Assembly (NCBI GenBank): GCA_030684555.1
Contig: JAUXVN010000090.1
Span: 56,162 to 120,161, forward strand
Source: Ignavibacteria bacterium
Lineage (GTDB): Bacteria > Bacteroidota > Ignavibacteria > Ignavibacteriales > Ignavibacteriaceae
Direction of reading: 5' to 3'
DNA length: 64,000 nt
The notes beneath the pieces are model-generated. The model saw nothing but the letters and a program-made list of their open reading frames with translations. It made no database searches and had not been told where the DNA came from. A program made the translations under genes and the position numbers. Shown here one piece after another: positions 18,702 through 28,444 of the stretch. Positions within the stretch are counted from its first letter, which is position 1, and each line of letters opens with the position of its first letter.

Positions 18702-20738
18702 ATGAAAAAGCTGCTTCTCATTTCACTGATTTTATTTTCTGCCCTCGCCTTGGGACAACAAAAACGAGTTTTGGGAATTGATGATCTATGGGCTATGCAA
18801 AGAATCGGAACATATTCAGTTTCTCCGGATAATAAACAACTAACCTTTTCTCTTTCAACTTACAGCATGGAATTGAATAAAGGGAATAGCGATATTTATC
18901 TAATCAATACAGATGGCTCCAATCAGCGCTTAGTTATTAGTAGTGAAAAAAATGAAAGCACACCAAAATTCACACCAAACGGGAAAAAATTATCTTACAT
19001 TTTCGGTGGACAAATTTGGTTATCTGAATTAGATGGTTCAAATAAAATCCAATTGACCAATATTTATTCCGGCGTTTCAGATTATGTTTGGTCGAATGAC
19101 GGGTCTAAACTTCTCTTTACTTCCTCTGTTCACCCCGATTGTACAGATGATGATTGTAACAAAACCAAAAATGATGTGAAAGAGAATTCCAAAGTTAAAG
19201 CTAGTCTTTTCACTGAATTGATGTACAGACATTGGAATGATTGGAGAGGCGAATCAAGAAGTCATCTTTTTTTGTTTGATAAAAACTCAAAAGAAGCTGT
19301 TGATTTAACTCTTGGATCCAAATTCGATACTCCGCCAATTTCTCTTGGTTCAGCAAAAGATTTTTCCTTTTCTCCAGACGGCAAAGAAGTTGCTTTCACA
19401 ATGAATACGGCTGAGTTTCTTTCAACAAGTACGAATAATGATATCTTTATAATTAATCTTTCCGATGTAAAAAAAGGGAGTAAAACTCCTTATAAAAAAA
19501 TCTCCATTAGTAAAGGAAATGACAATCAACCAATCTACTCCCCCGATGGAAAATATATCGCTTATTGCTCAATGGAGCGGGAGGGTTTTGAAGCCGATAA
19601 ACAAAGGCTAATGCTTTATGATAGAGGAACAGGAACAACTACCTCGTTAACCGATGATATCGATATTTCAATTGCTGAAATGCTTTGGAGCAGTGATTCA
19701 AAAACTATTTTCTTCAACGCTGCAAATCAAGTTTATGAATCTGTTTATAAAATCGATATTAATTCTAAAAATGTTACAACATTATTAAAAGAATACAATA
19801 ATACCTCTCTTGATGCTGCTTCTGACGGTAAAATAATTTTCTTTAAACAGCAGAGAACTAATTTACCGCATGAGATTTTCTCCCTTACTTCTGACGGTAA
19901 AACAATGAAGCAAATTACATTTATCAACAAATCAAGACTTGACCAGATTGAAATGAATGATATGGAAACCTTTTGGTCAAAGGGTGAAGATGGTGTTCCG
20001 GTTCAGTCAGTTTTAATAAGACCACCTTTCTTTGATAAATCAAAAAAATATCCGATGATATTTTTAATTCACGGCGGTCCGCAAGGAAATTGGGGAGATG
20101 ATTTTCATTATCGTTGGAATGTTCAAGCGTTTGCCGCACAGGGTTATGTTGTTGTTGCTCCAAATCCAAGAGGAAGTACAGGATATGGACAAAAATTCTG
20201 TGATGAAATTTCCGGCGATTGGGGAGGAAAAGCTTATACAGATTTAATGAATGCTTATGATTATGCAATTGATAATTTTTCATATATCGATAAAGAAAAT
20301 ACTTTTGCTGCCGGCGCATCTTATGGAGGTTATATGGTTAACTGGATTGCCGGGCATACAAATCGCTTCAATGCACTTGTTAGTCATGCAGGCGTTTTTA
20401 ATCTTGAAAGCATGTACGGAACAACAGAAGAATTATGGTTTCCCGAGTGGGAGTTCAAAGGAACGCCATGGGAAAATCGTCAGGTTTATGAAAAATTTTC
20501 ACCGCACAGATATATTCATAATTGCAAAACTCCGGTTTTAGTTGTGCATGGAGCTAATGATTTCCGTGTTCCTGAAGAGCAGGCATTTCAACTATTTACT
20601 TCATTGCAAAGACTTGGAGTGCCAAGCCAATTTCTTTATTTCCCGGATGAAACTCACTTTGTTGCAAAACCACAAAACGCTCGTTTATGGTGGAAGACTG
20701 TTTTCGATTGGTATGGAAAATATTATAAAACAAAATAA
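18702..20738 (+). CDS. Secreted S9-family prolyl oligopeptidase-like peptidase
   Basis: A signal peptide (MKKLLLISLILFSALALGQ) is followed by a beta-propeller at ~25-410 made of TolB/WD40-like repeats (FTPNGKKLSYIF, FSPDGKEVAFTM, YSPDGKYIAYCS). The catalytic alpha/beta hydrolase domain is at ~425-678. It has the oxyanion region HGGPQGNWGD, the nucleophile S540 in GASYGGYM, the Asp in GANDFRVPEEQ, and the His in DETHFV. It is of the acylaminoacyl-peptidase/DPP-like type that cleaves short peptides in the periplasm or outside. An N-terminal GEG of ordered propeller blades shows no frameshift. It is monocistronic or leads the following run 53 nt later. Confidence 0.9.
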   Translation: MKKLLLISLILFSALALGQQKRVLGIDDLWAMQRIGTYSVSPDNKQLTFSLSTYSMELNKGNSDIYLINTDGSNQRLVISSEKNESTPKFTPNGKKLSYIFGGQIWLSELDGSNKIQLTNIYSGVSDYVWSNDGSKLLFTSSVHPDCTDDDCNKTKNDVKENSKVKASLFTELMYRHWNDWRGESRSHLFLFDKNSKEAVDLTLGSKFDTPPISLGSAKDFSFSPDGKEVAFTMNTAEFLSTSTNNDIFIINLSDVKKGSKTPYKKISISKGNDNQPIYSPDGKYIAYCSMEREGFEADKQRLMLYDRGTGTTTSLTDDIDISIAEMLWSSDSKTIFFNAANQVYESVYKIDINSKNVTTLLKEYNNTSLDAASDGKIIFFKQQRTNLPHEIFSLTSDGKTMKQITFINKSRLDQIEMNDMETFWSKGEDGVPVQSVLIRPPFFDKSKKYPMIFLIHGGPQGNWGDDFHYRWNVQAFAAQGYVVVAPNPRGSTGYGQKFCDEISGDWGGKAYTDLMNAYDYAIDNFSYIDKENTFAAGASYGGYMVNWIAGHTNRFNALVSHAGVFNLESMYGTTEELWFPEWEFKGTPWENRQVYEKFSPHRYIHNCKTPVLVVHGANDFRVPEEQAFQLFTSLQRLGVPSQFLYFPDETHFVAKPQNARLWWKTVFDWYGKYYKTK

Positions 20739-20791
20739 ATTTATTGAGTTGAGAGACAGCTATAATAACTTAATTAACTGAAGAGGATTGT

Positions 20792-21160
20792 ATGTCGGAT
20801 CATGAAATTAAATGGCGCGAAATTGATTACGGTGATTCTCCCGAACAAGGAGAAATCAATTATAAAAAGGTGAAAGAAGAAGCTGATTATGTTGAAGCAA
20901 ATATTTGGCTAAAACTTGAAGAGGTTGGTAAGAAGATTTCGTTTGCAAAAGATGTCACCGCTTTATACCGCTATATGACTGACAAGTATGTATCATGGCA
21001 CAGAAAGGCGATTATTGTTGCAGCTCTCGTCTATTTTATTTCTCCGATTGATGCTATTCCCGATATTGCACCACTTATCGGGTATCTTGATGATCTTGGA
21101 GTTATTACGGCATTGCTAAAATATTTGGGGAGCGAACTTATTCCCTATTATAATTCATAA
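20792..21160 (+). CDS. YkvA/DUF1232 family small membrane-associated protein
   Basis: The 122 residues carry the DUF1232 signature (ALVYFISPIDAIPDIAPLIGYLDDLGVI) in a hydrophobic C-terminal half. The N-terminal ~50 residues are charged. The function of the family is unknown. An AAGAGGA ribosome site precedes the ATG. It stands at the head of a tight run with the NUDIX, recN and hemW genes. Confidence 0.85.
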   Translation: MSDHEIKWREIDYGDSPEQGEINYKKVKEEADYVEANIWLKLEEVGKKISFAKDVTALYRYMTDKYVSWHRKAIIVAALVYFISPIDAIPDIAPLIGYLDDLGVITALLKYLGSELIPYYNS

Positions 21161-21181
21161 TTACTAAATACTGTTGTTCAG

Positions 21182-21718
21182 ATGAATTTTAAACTGATAA
21201 AAAGTGATACCATTTTCCAAGGGAAAGTGTTTGATTTGCAGATTGACGAAATTGAGTACGACAGCGGAAATAAAGGGATTCGTGAAGTTGCAATTCATTC
21301 CGGCGGCTCAGTTATTGTTGCTTTAACAGACGATTATAAAATAGTTTTGGTAAATCAATTTCGTTATCCATTCCAACGTTTTCTGTATGAGTTACCTGCC
21401 GGTAAACTGGAAAAAGGAGAAGACCCTCAAGTTTGCGCTCTCCGTGAACTGAAGGAGGAAACAGGTTATAAGGCAAAATCAATAATTAAACTTGGAACTA
21501 TTGTTACAACTCCAGGTTTCTGTACTGAGAGGCTTCACATCTTTCTTGCGCAAGGATTGAGTAACGGTGAGCATAACCGTGAAGAAGGGGAATTCGGAAT
21601 GCAGATAATCGAAATAACCCTTAAAGAAATTGAGGATAAAATTAAAAACGGTGATATTTATGATGCTAAAACTATCTCCGGAATTATGCTTGCTAAATTG
21701 CACTTAACAAAGTCTTAA
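21182..21718 (+). CDS. NUDIX hydrolase, ADP-ribose pyrophosphatase-like
   Basis: The 178 residues contain a full Nudix box (GKLEKGEDPQVCALRELKEETGY) after the NudF-type segment VNQFRYPFQRFLYELPAG. A proline-containing TTPGF..E follows the box as in ADP-ribose pyrophosphatases, which split ADP-ribose to AMP and ribose-5-phosphate. Substrate choice is inferred from this similarity only. It ends 5 nt before recN. Confidence 0.85.
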   Translation: MNFKLIKSDTIFQGKVFDLQIDEIEYDSGNKGIREVAIHSGGSVIVALTDDYKIVLVNQFRYPFQRFLYELPAGKLEKGEDPQVCALRELKEETGYKAKSIIKLGTIVTTPGFCTERLHIFLAQGLSNGEHNREEGEFGMQIIEITLKEIEDKIKNGDIYDAKTISGIMLAKLHLTKS

Positions 21719-21723
21719 GAGTT

Positions 21724-23433
21724 ATGCTTAAATCTCTTTACATAAAAGATTACGCATTAATTGAAATTTTAAATGTAGAGTTTCAAAATGGATTGAATAT
21801 AATCACCGGAGAAACGGGAGCAGGTAAATCTATTTTAATTGATGCAATGGGATTGCTGCTCGGCGAACGTGCCTCAAATGAAGTCATTAGAAAAGGAGCA
21901 GTAAAATCAATTGTAGAAGGAATTTTCGATACATCTAAAAATAAAAAAATTGTTACTCTGCTTGAAGAAAATGAAATTGAGTTTAATGATGAATTAATTA
22001 TGAGGCGTGAACTTTCGCTAAAAGGTTCAAATAGATGCTTCATAAATGATACTCCTGTTTCACTCAACTTAATTAAAGAAGCAGGAAATTTACTGGTCGA
22101 TCTTCACGGACAACATGAACACCAATCTTTATTAAAATCGGAAACTCACGTTGACTTTCTTGATGACTTCTCTCAATGTGAAGATTTACTAACATCTTAT
22201 AAACATGAAATTACACTCCTTCATAATATTCAAAAAGAATTGCGTGAATTAAAAGAAAGAGAAAATGTCCTTAAAGAAAAGAAAGAACTTTATTCTTTTC
22301 AGATTAAAGAAATAGATGCCATTTCACCGGTTGATGATGAAGATGAGAAATTATTAAATGAACTTCGAATTCTCGAAAATTCTGAAAAGCTTATGGAGCT
22401 TACTTCATCAGTTTATAATTTAATTTATGAAGATGATAACTCGATTTATGATGCAATTGCAAAGGTGCAGTCTGAAATAAATCAGCTTGTTGAAATTGAT
22501 AAAACATTTAATGAGATATTACACGAAACATCTACTGCAATATCTTTAATTGACGACATTAAATCTTTCGTCAGAAATTACAAATCAAAAATTGAGATTG
22601 ATCCTTTGCGGCTTGATGAAATGAGAGGAAGATTAACCGCAATAAATTCGTTGAAGAAAAAATTCGGCGGAAGTATATCAACTCTAATTGAGTACAGAAA
22701 ACGAATCGGTGAAGAGGTAAATCTCGCTGAATCTTTCGAAGAAAAAACAGCGGAATTAAAAGTTCAATTAACCAAACAAAAAGAAATATGCGGTTTGACC
22801 GCTTCAGAGCTGACTAAAACCAGAATCAATTCAGCTAAAGTAATTTCTAAAGAAGTTATCTCCGAGTTAGCATCTCTCGGAATTAATGATGTTAAGTTTG
22901 AAGTTTCCATTAAGCAAAATAGAGTTGATAACGGCAATGAAAATTATATTCTTCTTAATAACGTCCCTCTGAAATTTGATACTCATGGAGTTGATACAGT
23001 TGAATTCTTCATCTCAACGAATATTGGTGAAGATTTAAAACCTCTTGCAAAAGTAGCCTCCGGAGGAGAAGTTTCAAGAGTGATGCTTGCTCTTAAATCA
23101 ACTCTCGCAAAAAACGATAAACTTCCTCTTTTAATTTTTGATGAAATTGATACCGGCGTCAGCGGACGAATTGCTCAGAAAGTTGGAATAGCTTTAAAAT
23201 CATTAGCAAAGCATCATCAGATAATTGCAATAACACACTTACCGCAAATCGCCGGTCTAAGTGATGTTCATTTTGCGGTAGAGAAAAGAAAAATTGAAGA
23301 CCGCGTTGTAAGTTCAATCAGAGAATTGAACGAAGATGAGAGAATTCGTGAAGTTGCAAAATTAATGAGCGGTGAAGAAATTACTGATTCAAGTCTTAAT
23401 GGTGCACGTGAATTAATGGGACTGTTAAAATAA
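21724..23433 (+). CDS. recN: DNA repair ATPase RecN
   Basis: RecN is an SMC-like protein that acts at double-strand breaks. The 569 residues have an N-terminal Walker A (GETGAGKSILIDAMGLLLGERA), Q-loop region (DLHGQHEHQSLL), a coiled-coil centre (~160-400), and a C-terminal ABC signature (VASGGEVSRVMLALK) with Walker B (LLIFDEIDTGVSG) and a late His (IAITHLPQIA). All are complete. It lies inside a run with no SOS-like box in front of it, so it may not be directly LexA-controlled here. Confidence 0.95.
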   Translation: MLKSLYIKDYALIEILNVEFQNGLNIITGETGAGKSILIDAMGLLLGERASNEVIRKGAVKSIVEGIFDTSKNKKIVTLLEENEIEFNDELIMRRELSLKGSNRCFINDTPVSLNLIKEAGNLLVDLHGQHEHQSLLKSETHVDFLDDFSQCEDLLTSYKHEITLLHNIQKELRELKERENVLKEKKELYSFQIKEIDAISPVDDEDEKLLNELRILENSEKLMELTSSVYNLIYEDDNSIYDAIAKVQSEINQLVEIDKTFNEILHETSTAISLIDDIKSFVRNYKSKIEIDPLRLDEMRGRLTAINSLKKKFGGSISTLIEYRKRIGEEVNLAESFEEKTAELKVQLTKQKEICGLTASELTKTRINSAKVISKEVISELASLGINDVKFEVSIKQNRVDNGNENYILLNNVPLKFDTHGVDTVEFFISTNIGEDLKPLAKVASGGEVSRVMLALKSTLAKNDKLPLLIFDEIDTGVSGRIAQKVGIALKSLAKHHQIIAITHLPQIAGLSDVHFAVEKRKIEDRVVSSIRELNEDERIREVAKLMSGEEITDSSLNGARELMGLLK

Positions 23434-23455
23434 ACTTTCATGAAAGGGGAAACTT

Positions 23456-23674
23456 ATGAAAGCATTTGAGTTCAGGATTAAAACAGATAACAAAGGGAAA
23501 ATTTGTATTCCCGATGAAATAATTAAACTTTTACCCAAAAATCAGAGTATCCGTCTTTTGTTTTTAATTGATGAAGAGCATGATAAAAAAATCAACTCAA
23601 GCGTTACTGAAATAAGAGCACAAGAATATTATTACGCATTAAAAGATAACGAACCTGTTTACGACGATTTTTAA
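23456..23674 (+). CDS. Small protein with AbrB-like N-terminus, function unknown
   Basis: The 72 residues begin with KAFEFRIKTDNKGKICIPDE, which resembles the swapped-hairpin fold of AbrB/MazE-like antitoxins. An acidic tail follows. A good AAAGGGGAAAC ribosome site lies 5 nt before the ATG. It is between recN and hemW, with no toxin gene adjacent. It may be an orphan antitoxin or a small DNA-binding protein; I do not assign a function. Confidence 0.6.
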   Translation: MKAFEFRIKTDNKGKICIPDEIIKLLPKNQSIRLLFLIDEEHDKKINSSVTEIRAQEYYYALKDNEPVYDDF

Positions 23675-23706
23675 GTTAAGTTAAATAGGATTTTGAAAAT
23701 ACATTT

Positions 23707-24840
23707 ATGATCAATAAATCAGCACTATACATACACATTCCATTTTGCGATCATAAATGTATTTACTGCGATTTTTATTCTATCATCACTTCGGATAATG
23801 TAAATAATTATTTATCGTCTCTTAAAAAAGAAATAGATTTTTATTCACAAATCTATTCAACTACTCATTCCTTCAACACTATTTATTTTGGCGGCGGAAC
23901 TCCTTCTCTAATGGAGCCGGAATATCTTGGTGAAATAATATCATATCTAAAAAATAAATTCAAAATTGAAACAAATTCTGAAGTAACTATGGAAACAAAT
24001 CCGGGTACAGTTACAAAAGAAAATTTTATTTCATTTAATAAAGTTGGGGTTAATAGAATTAGCATTGGAATTCAATCTTTTAATGAAGACGAGTTAAAAT
24101 TTCTGACCCGAATACATTCAAGTCAAACTGCAATTGATACCGTGCATAATGCTAAAGATGCCGGTTATAAAAATATAAGTATTGATCTTATTTTTAATCT
24201 GCCCGGGCAAACCCGAGAAAAATGGCTTCACAATTTAAACACAGTTTTTACTTTACCAATCAAACACATTTCTGCTTACAGCCTTATTCTTGAGCGCGGT
24301 ACAATTCTAAACAAAATGGTACTTGACGGAAAAGTTGAACTTGAAGATGACGATCACGATGCAGACTTGTATGAAATGACAATAGATTATATTTCTAACA
24401 AAGGGATGAAACAATACGAAGTCTCAAATTTTTGTTATGCGGGATTTGAATCGGTTCATAACAATGCCTACTGGCACTACAAAGATTATTTAAGTTTTGG
24501 GACTTCTGCACATTCATTTATGAATGGAAAACGCTGGAGCAATCTATCGAGTCTAAAAATGTATATAGATGCAATTAAGAAAAATGAAAACGCTGTTATA
24601 AGTATTGAAGAAATATCTAAAGTGGAAATGGAAGAAGAGTATGTTCTTCTTGCATTGAGAAGTCGTGGTTTATTGTTGGATGAATTTAGAAAGAAATTCG
24701 GTAACGATTGGTTTGTTAGAAATGAAAAACTGATTGATCAGTTAGTTCAAGAAAAATTATTGGTTAAGAATAACCAAATTATATTTCTTACACCAAAAGG
24801 TTTTGCCGTTTGTGATGAAATACTTTCCCGCCTCATTTAA
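23707..24840 (+). CDS. hemW: HemW-type radical SAM haem chaperone
   Basis: The 377 residues carry the radical SAM cluster motif CDHKCIYCDFYS. This is the CxxxCxxCxF form of HemW rather than the HemN form CxxxCxxCxC. Also seen are YFGGGTPSLME, ETNPGT, RISIGIQSFNEDEL and the HemN C-terminal domain (~300-375). HemW proteins bind haem and deliver it to acceptors such as respiratory cytochromes, which suits a genome with several multihaem cytochromes. It is often misnamed coproporphyrinogen oxidase. It converges on the BatA-like gene with a 15-nt gap. Confidence 0.88.
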   Translation: MINKSALYIHIPFCDHKCIYCDFYSIITSDNVNNYLSSLKKEIDFYSQIYSTTHSFNTIYFGGGTPSLMEPEYLGEIISYLKNKFKIETNSEVTMETNPGTVTKENFISFNKVGVNRISIGIQSFNEDELKFLTRIHSSQTAIDTVHNAKDAGYKNISIDLIFNLPGQTREKWLHNLNTVFTLPIKHISAYSLILERGTILNKMVLDGKVELEDDDHDADLYEMTIDYISNKGMKQYEVSNFCYAGFESVHNNAYWHYKDYLSFGTSAHSFMNGKRWSNLSSLKMYIDAIKKNENAVISIEEISKVEMEEEYVLLALRSRGLLLDEFRKKFGNDWFVRNEKLIDQLVQEKLLVKNNQIIFLTPKGFAVCDEILSRLI

Positions 24841-24855
24841 AATTCTACCGCTTCC

Positions 24856-26961
24856 CTACTTCGAAACTTCAGCAATATCTTTTTTCGTGTTTCTTGCTAC
24901 AAACATTTCAATAATAGCAGTCAGAAGAGCAAGGATTAAAAACAATTTCCACAACTCAGAACCATATCTTGCTTGTTGAATTACTTGAATTACATCAGAA
25001 TTAATGTCAACAAATGAATTCAAACCTTTAAAGTTTATCTGTTTAAGATATTCAACAATATCGTCTTCGGTTAAATACGTTGTCTGCGATTCGCGGTTAT
25101 CGATATTGACCGAAATTGATTCGCTTAATCTATCTCCGGCAAAAAACTTATAATTCCCGGCTTGTAGCGTATTATTAAACGGAAAATAATTCTGGTAAAG
25201 TTCGGAGTTTATACTAATAAATTCTTCCGTTAAATCAGGATAAATAACTTTTGCATTATTGGTGACAAAAGATTTCGTCTGAAGCTCAATTTTATTCCCT
25301 GTTATGTATTTTACATTTTCTTTTTGCTGAGACGAAAGATACAGCAGCGATTTATACATAAGTGGAACGAAGATGCTTTTTATCGGGAAGTTGGAAGAAG
25401 TTAAATCCGGAACAACCGAATAAAGAAGAACTTTCCCATCTCCTATTTTATATTCTGTTAGAAAAGAGGATTGATCAAACAAATCAATAATCGTTTTTCC
25501 TTTCCCTTGTGTCGAGTGGATATAATAGGAATATATCTCCGGGGACTCAATTTTTTGATTATTCTTGTTTGCAAATAATTCCGTAAATAAAGGATGCTCA
25601 TAATCAACATTACGAAATGATATTGTTTGATTATTATTTTTTGTGCCTACATACGACTTCAATTGTGGAATTTCAAGCGAATTTAAAAATGTATTCAATT
25701 TGTTAATATCACTTTTACTTCCAGGAAATAGAGCAACTCCACCGCCTTGCAATAAATAACTTTTTAAGATGTCCGGTTGGTTTATCTTATCAAAGCCCGT
25801 AATATAAATTGCCGAATATTTTGATAAATCCAATCCGTTTAATTGGGTTATATTTTTGTTATCTATTTTAATATTATCATTAGAGCTACCGGAAGCTATT
25901 CCTAGTTCAAGAAAACGTGAATCTGACTTTTCATCTGATAAGAGCAAAACATTAAACTGTTCAGGCACAAAAATATTTGCGTATCTTTTATTGTCATTCA
26001 ACATTTCGTCATCTTCAATTTCGACAAATAAATCATGGTAACCTGATTCAGTTAAGTTCGTTTCAAGTACAATTTCTTTCGATTCAGATGGAATTAGTGA
26101 AACACTCTTTTGCGCCATCCGCTTGCCGTTAATAAACAACGAAATCACAAGATTATTTACATCAACTTCGGAATGATTATGTATAACCGCAGATGTATTT
26201 AACAATTTATTCTTCTCATAAATTTTTGTATTAATTGAAAAATCATCAATTGAATAGTTTACCACATTCTCTTTGTTAAAACGGAATTGATATAATTTGA
26301 CATTCTCATTAAAAAACTGACTCATATCAGAAAACACCTTCTCATCGGCAAGTCGGCTCTTTTGAAAATCACTAAACACATAGACTTCTTTATTGTAGTT
26401 AAGTGATTGCCCTATCATCTGTGCAGCCTTTACGAATGCATTATTCAAGGTTCCGCTTACTGAGGAAATCTCGATTTCTTTAAGTTGATTTTGAATCTCT
26501 ATAATATTGGTCGTAAACTTAATTTCTTCTTTTGTTAAATCTGAGACTAATACAAAAGCGGCTTCATCTCCTTCTTGAAAATTATTTAATATGGTTTTAA
26601 TAATTTCTTTGGATTGATTTAATAACGAACCTTTCGCATTCAGCAAACCCATGCTGAATGTATCGTCGATAATAAAAACAGAAGTTGTTTTAGCCGTTGA
26701 GGCTGTTCCTCCGATAGCAATTCCTTTTAATGTGGGTCTTGCAAATGCCAGGACTATAAACAAAATTAACAACACTCTTAACAGAAGCAATAACCACTGT
26801 TTTATTTTGATTTTTCGAATCTTGTTTTTTTGAAGTTCCTTTAAAAAGATGAGAGTGCTGAATTCAATCTTTCTAAGTTTCCTTAAATTCAAAAGATGAA
26901 TCAAAATTGGAATTGAGGCAGCTAAAAGTCCGAACAATATAGCGGGATTTAAAAATGTCAT
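24856..26961 (-). CDS. BatA-like membrane protein with von Willebrand factor A-type domain
   Basis: The 701 residues start with the BatA N-terminal membrane module (MTFLNPAILFGLLAASIPILIHLLNL, RKIEFSTLIFLKELQ, then a second helix). A vWA-like domain follows at ~90-260 with FIIDDTFSMG, a DxS..M-like MIDAS variant. Ig-like and glutamine-amidotransferase-like parts follow (~330-600), and a C-terminal membrane helix lies near 675. This is the common Bacteroidota BatA-related family, associated with aerotolerance or surface biogenesis in name only. It is followed by nothing on its strand and is preceded 38 nt upstream by rfbC. Confidence 0.75.
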   Translation of the reverse strand: MTFLNPAILFGLLAASIPILIHLLNLRKLRKIEFSTLIFLKELQKNKIRKIKIKQWLLLLLRVLLILFIVLAFARPTLKGIAIGGTASTAKTTSVFIIDDTFSMGLLNAKGSLLNQSKEIIKTILNNFQEGDEAAFVLVSDLTKEEIKFTTNIIEIQNQLKEIEISSVSGTLNNAFVKAAQMIGQSLNYNKEVYVFSDFQKSRLADEKVFSDMSQFFNENVKLYQFRFNKENVVNYSIDDFSINTKIYEKNKLLNTSAVIHNHSEVDVNNLVISLFINGKRMAQKSVSLIPSESKEIVLETNLTESGYHDLFVEIEDDEMLNDNKRYANIFVPEQFNVLLLSDEKSDSRFLELGIASGSSNDNIKIDNKNITQLNGLDLSKYSAIYITGFDKINQPDILKSYLLQGGGVALFPGSKSDINKLNTFLNSLEIPQLKSYVGTKNNNQTISFRNVDYEHPLFTELFANKNNQKIESPEIYSYYIHSTQGKGKTIIDLFDQSSFLTEYKIGDGKVLLYSVVPDLTSSNFPIKSIFVPLMYKSLLYLSSQQKENVKYITGNKIELQTKSFVTNNAKVIYPDLTEEFISINSELYQNYFPFNNTLQAGNYKFFAGDRLSESISVNIDNRESQTTYLTEDDIVEYLKQINFKGLNSFVDINSDVIQVIQQARYGSELWKLFLILALLTAIIEMFVARNTKKDIAEVSK

Positions 26962-26999
26962 TTAACAGATAATTAGTAAAAAACTTATAATCAATTATT

Positions 27000-27554
27000 C
27001 TAAGCGGTGTAGATAAACTCTCTCGCAATTTCTGAAAACTTAGTTCCAAGTAAATCTTTATCAGAGACTACGGGACTATCGGTTTTCCAGTCGATTGCAA
27101 GATCTTTATCATTATACAAAATTGCTCTTTCTGAATTTCTATTATAATAAGCCGTACACTTATAATGGAATACAGCAAAATCAGAAAGAACAGCGAATCC
27201 ATGTGCAAATCCCGGGGGTATCCAATAAAATAAGTGGTTATCATCAGACAATTCAATTGAATAATGCTTCCCATAAGTCGGTGAACCATAACGGATATCA
27301 ACAGCTACATCCAGAACTTTTCCGACAAGAACGTGACAAAGTTTTCCCTGCGCGAATTCGCCAACCTGATAATGTAATCCTCGTATAGTATTTTTTATGG
27401 ACTTTGAAACATTGTCTTGAACAAACGAATGTTTAATTCCAAGCGATTGTAAAACATCTTCACGATACTGCTCATAAAAATAACCGCGTGAATCACCAAA
27501 AACTTTCGGTTTTAATACAACAATTTCATCTATTCTTGTTTCAACAATATCCAA
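27000..27554 (-). CDS. rfbC: dTDP-4-dehydrorhamnose 3,5-epimerase
   Basis: The 184 residues are the cupin-fold RmlC epimerase. The catalytic His is in IRGLHYQVGEFAQGKL, and PPGFAHGFAVLSD and DKDLAIDWK match the family. It acts in dTDP-L-rhamnose synthesis for surface polysaccharide. It is the last gene of galE-rfbA-rfbC and begins 3 nt after rfbA. rfbB and rfbD are not in the window. Confidence 0.92.
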   Translation of the reverse strand: MDIVETRIDEIVVLKPKVFGDSRGYFYEQYREDVLQSLGIKHSFVQDNVSKSIKNTIRGLHYQVGEFAQGKLCHVLVGKVLDVAVDIRYGSPTYGKHYSIELSDDNHLFYWIPPGFAHGFAVLSDFAVFHYKCTAYYNRNSERAILYNDKDLAIDWKTDSPVVSDKDLLGTKFSEIAREFIYTA

Positions 27555-27557
27555 AAT

Positions 27558-28427
27558 CTACTCCTTTGCTTCAGCTATAACTTTATTAAGATAATCACGA
27601 TACATACAATTCGGCATTTTTCCGGTTACTGTTTCAAGCTCCCCCAGTGAAATGAAATTTTTATAGTAAGCTACTTCTTCAATGCAAGCAACTTTTAATC
27701 CCTGCCGGTCTTCTATTGCACCAAAGAAGTTAGATGCTTGTAAAAGCGCTTCCGGTGTACCGGTGTCAAGCCATGCAACACCGCGTCCGATTTTTTCAAC
27801 ACGCAATTTGCCTTGATTAAGATAGGTTGTATTTACATCTGTAATTTCAAGTTCACCTCTCGGGGAAGGTTTTAAATTTTTTGAAATTTCAACAACTTCA
27901 TTATTGTAAACATACAATCCGGGAACAGCAAATTTTGATTTTGGATTTTTTGGTTTTTCTTCAATTGAAATTGCGTTCCCGTCTTTATCAAATTCTACAA
28001 CACCATATCGTTCTGGGTCATTAACTCTGTAACCGAAAACCGTTGCTCCTTCATTCTTTTGAATTGCGTTATAGAAAAAATCAAGGTAACCATAAAAGAT
28101 GTTGTCTCCCAAAATCAATGAAACTGGGTCATTCCCGATAAATGATTCACCAAGTATAAAAGATTCAGCAATTCCATTCGGTGCTTTTTGAACCTGATAT
28201 GAAATTGATAATCCTAAATGATTTCCATTTTGAAATAATTTTTGATAATGAGGAATTGTCTCTTCATTTGAAATTATTAGAATATCTCTAATTCCGGCAA
28301 GCATCAATATTGAAAGAGGAAAATAAATAAGAGGTTTATCATAAATTAGAGTGAGTTGTTTACTGTAAATTTGAGATACCGGGTACAATCTTGAACCTGC
28401 GCCACCTGCTAAAATAATTCCTTTCAT
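27558..28427 (-). CDS. rfbA: Glucose-1-phosphate thymidylyltransferase
   Basis: RmlA couples glucose-1-phosphate to dTTP. The 289 residues have the nucleotide-binding start GIILAGGAGSRLYPVSQIYSKQL, LILGDNIFYG, and GRGVAWLDTGTPEALL, all canonical. It lies between galE and rfbC and is 17 nt from galE. Confidence 0.95.
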   Translation of the reverse strand: MKGIILAGGAGSRLYPVSQIYSKQLTLIYDKPLIYFPLSILMLAGIRDILIISNEETIPHYQKLFQNGNHLGLSISYQVQKAPNGIAESFILGESFIGNDPVSLILGDNIFYGYLDFFYNAIQKNEGATVFGYRVNDPERYGVVEFDKDGNAISIEEKPKNPKSKFAVPGLYVYNNEVVEISKNLKPSPRGELEITDVNTTYLNQGKLRVEKIGRGVAWLDTGTPEALLQASNFFGAIEDRQGLKVACIEEVAYYKNFISLGELETVTGKMPNCMYRDYLNKVIAEAKE

Positions 28428-28444
28428 AAAACCATTATCCCTTC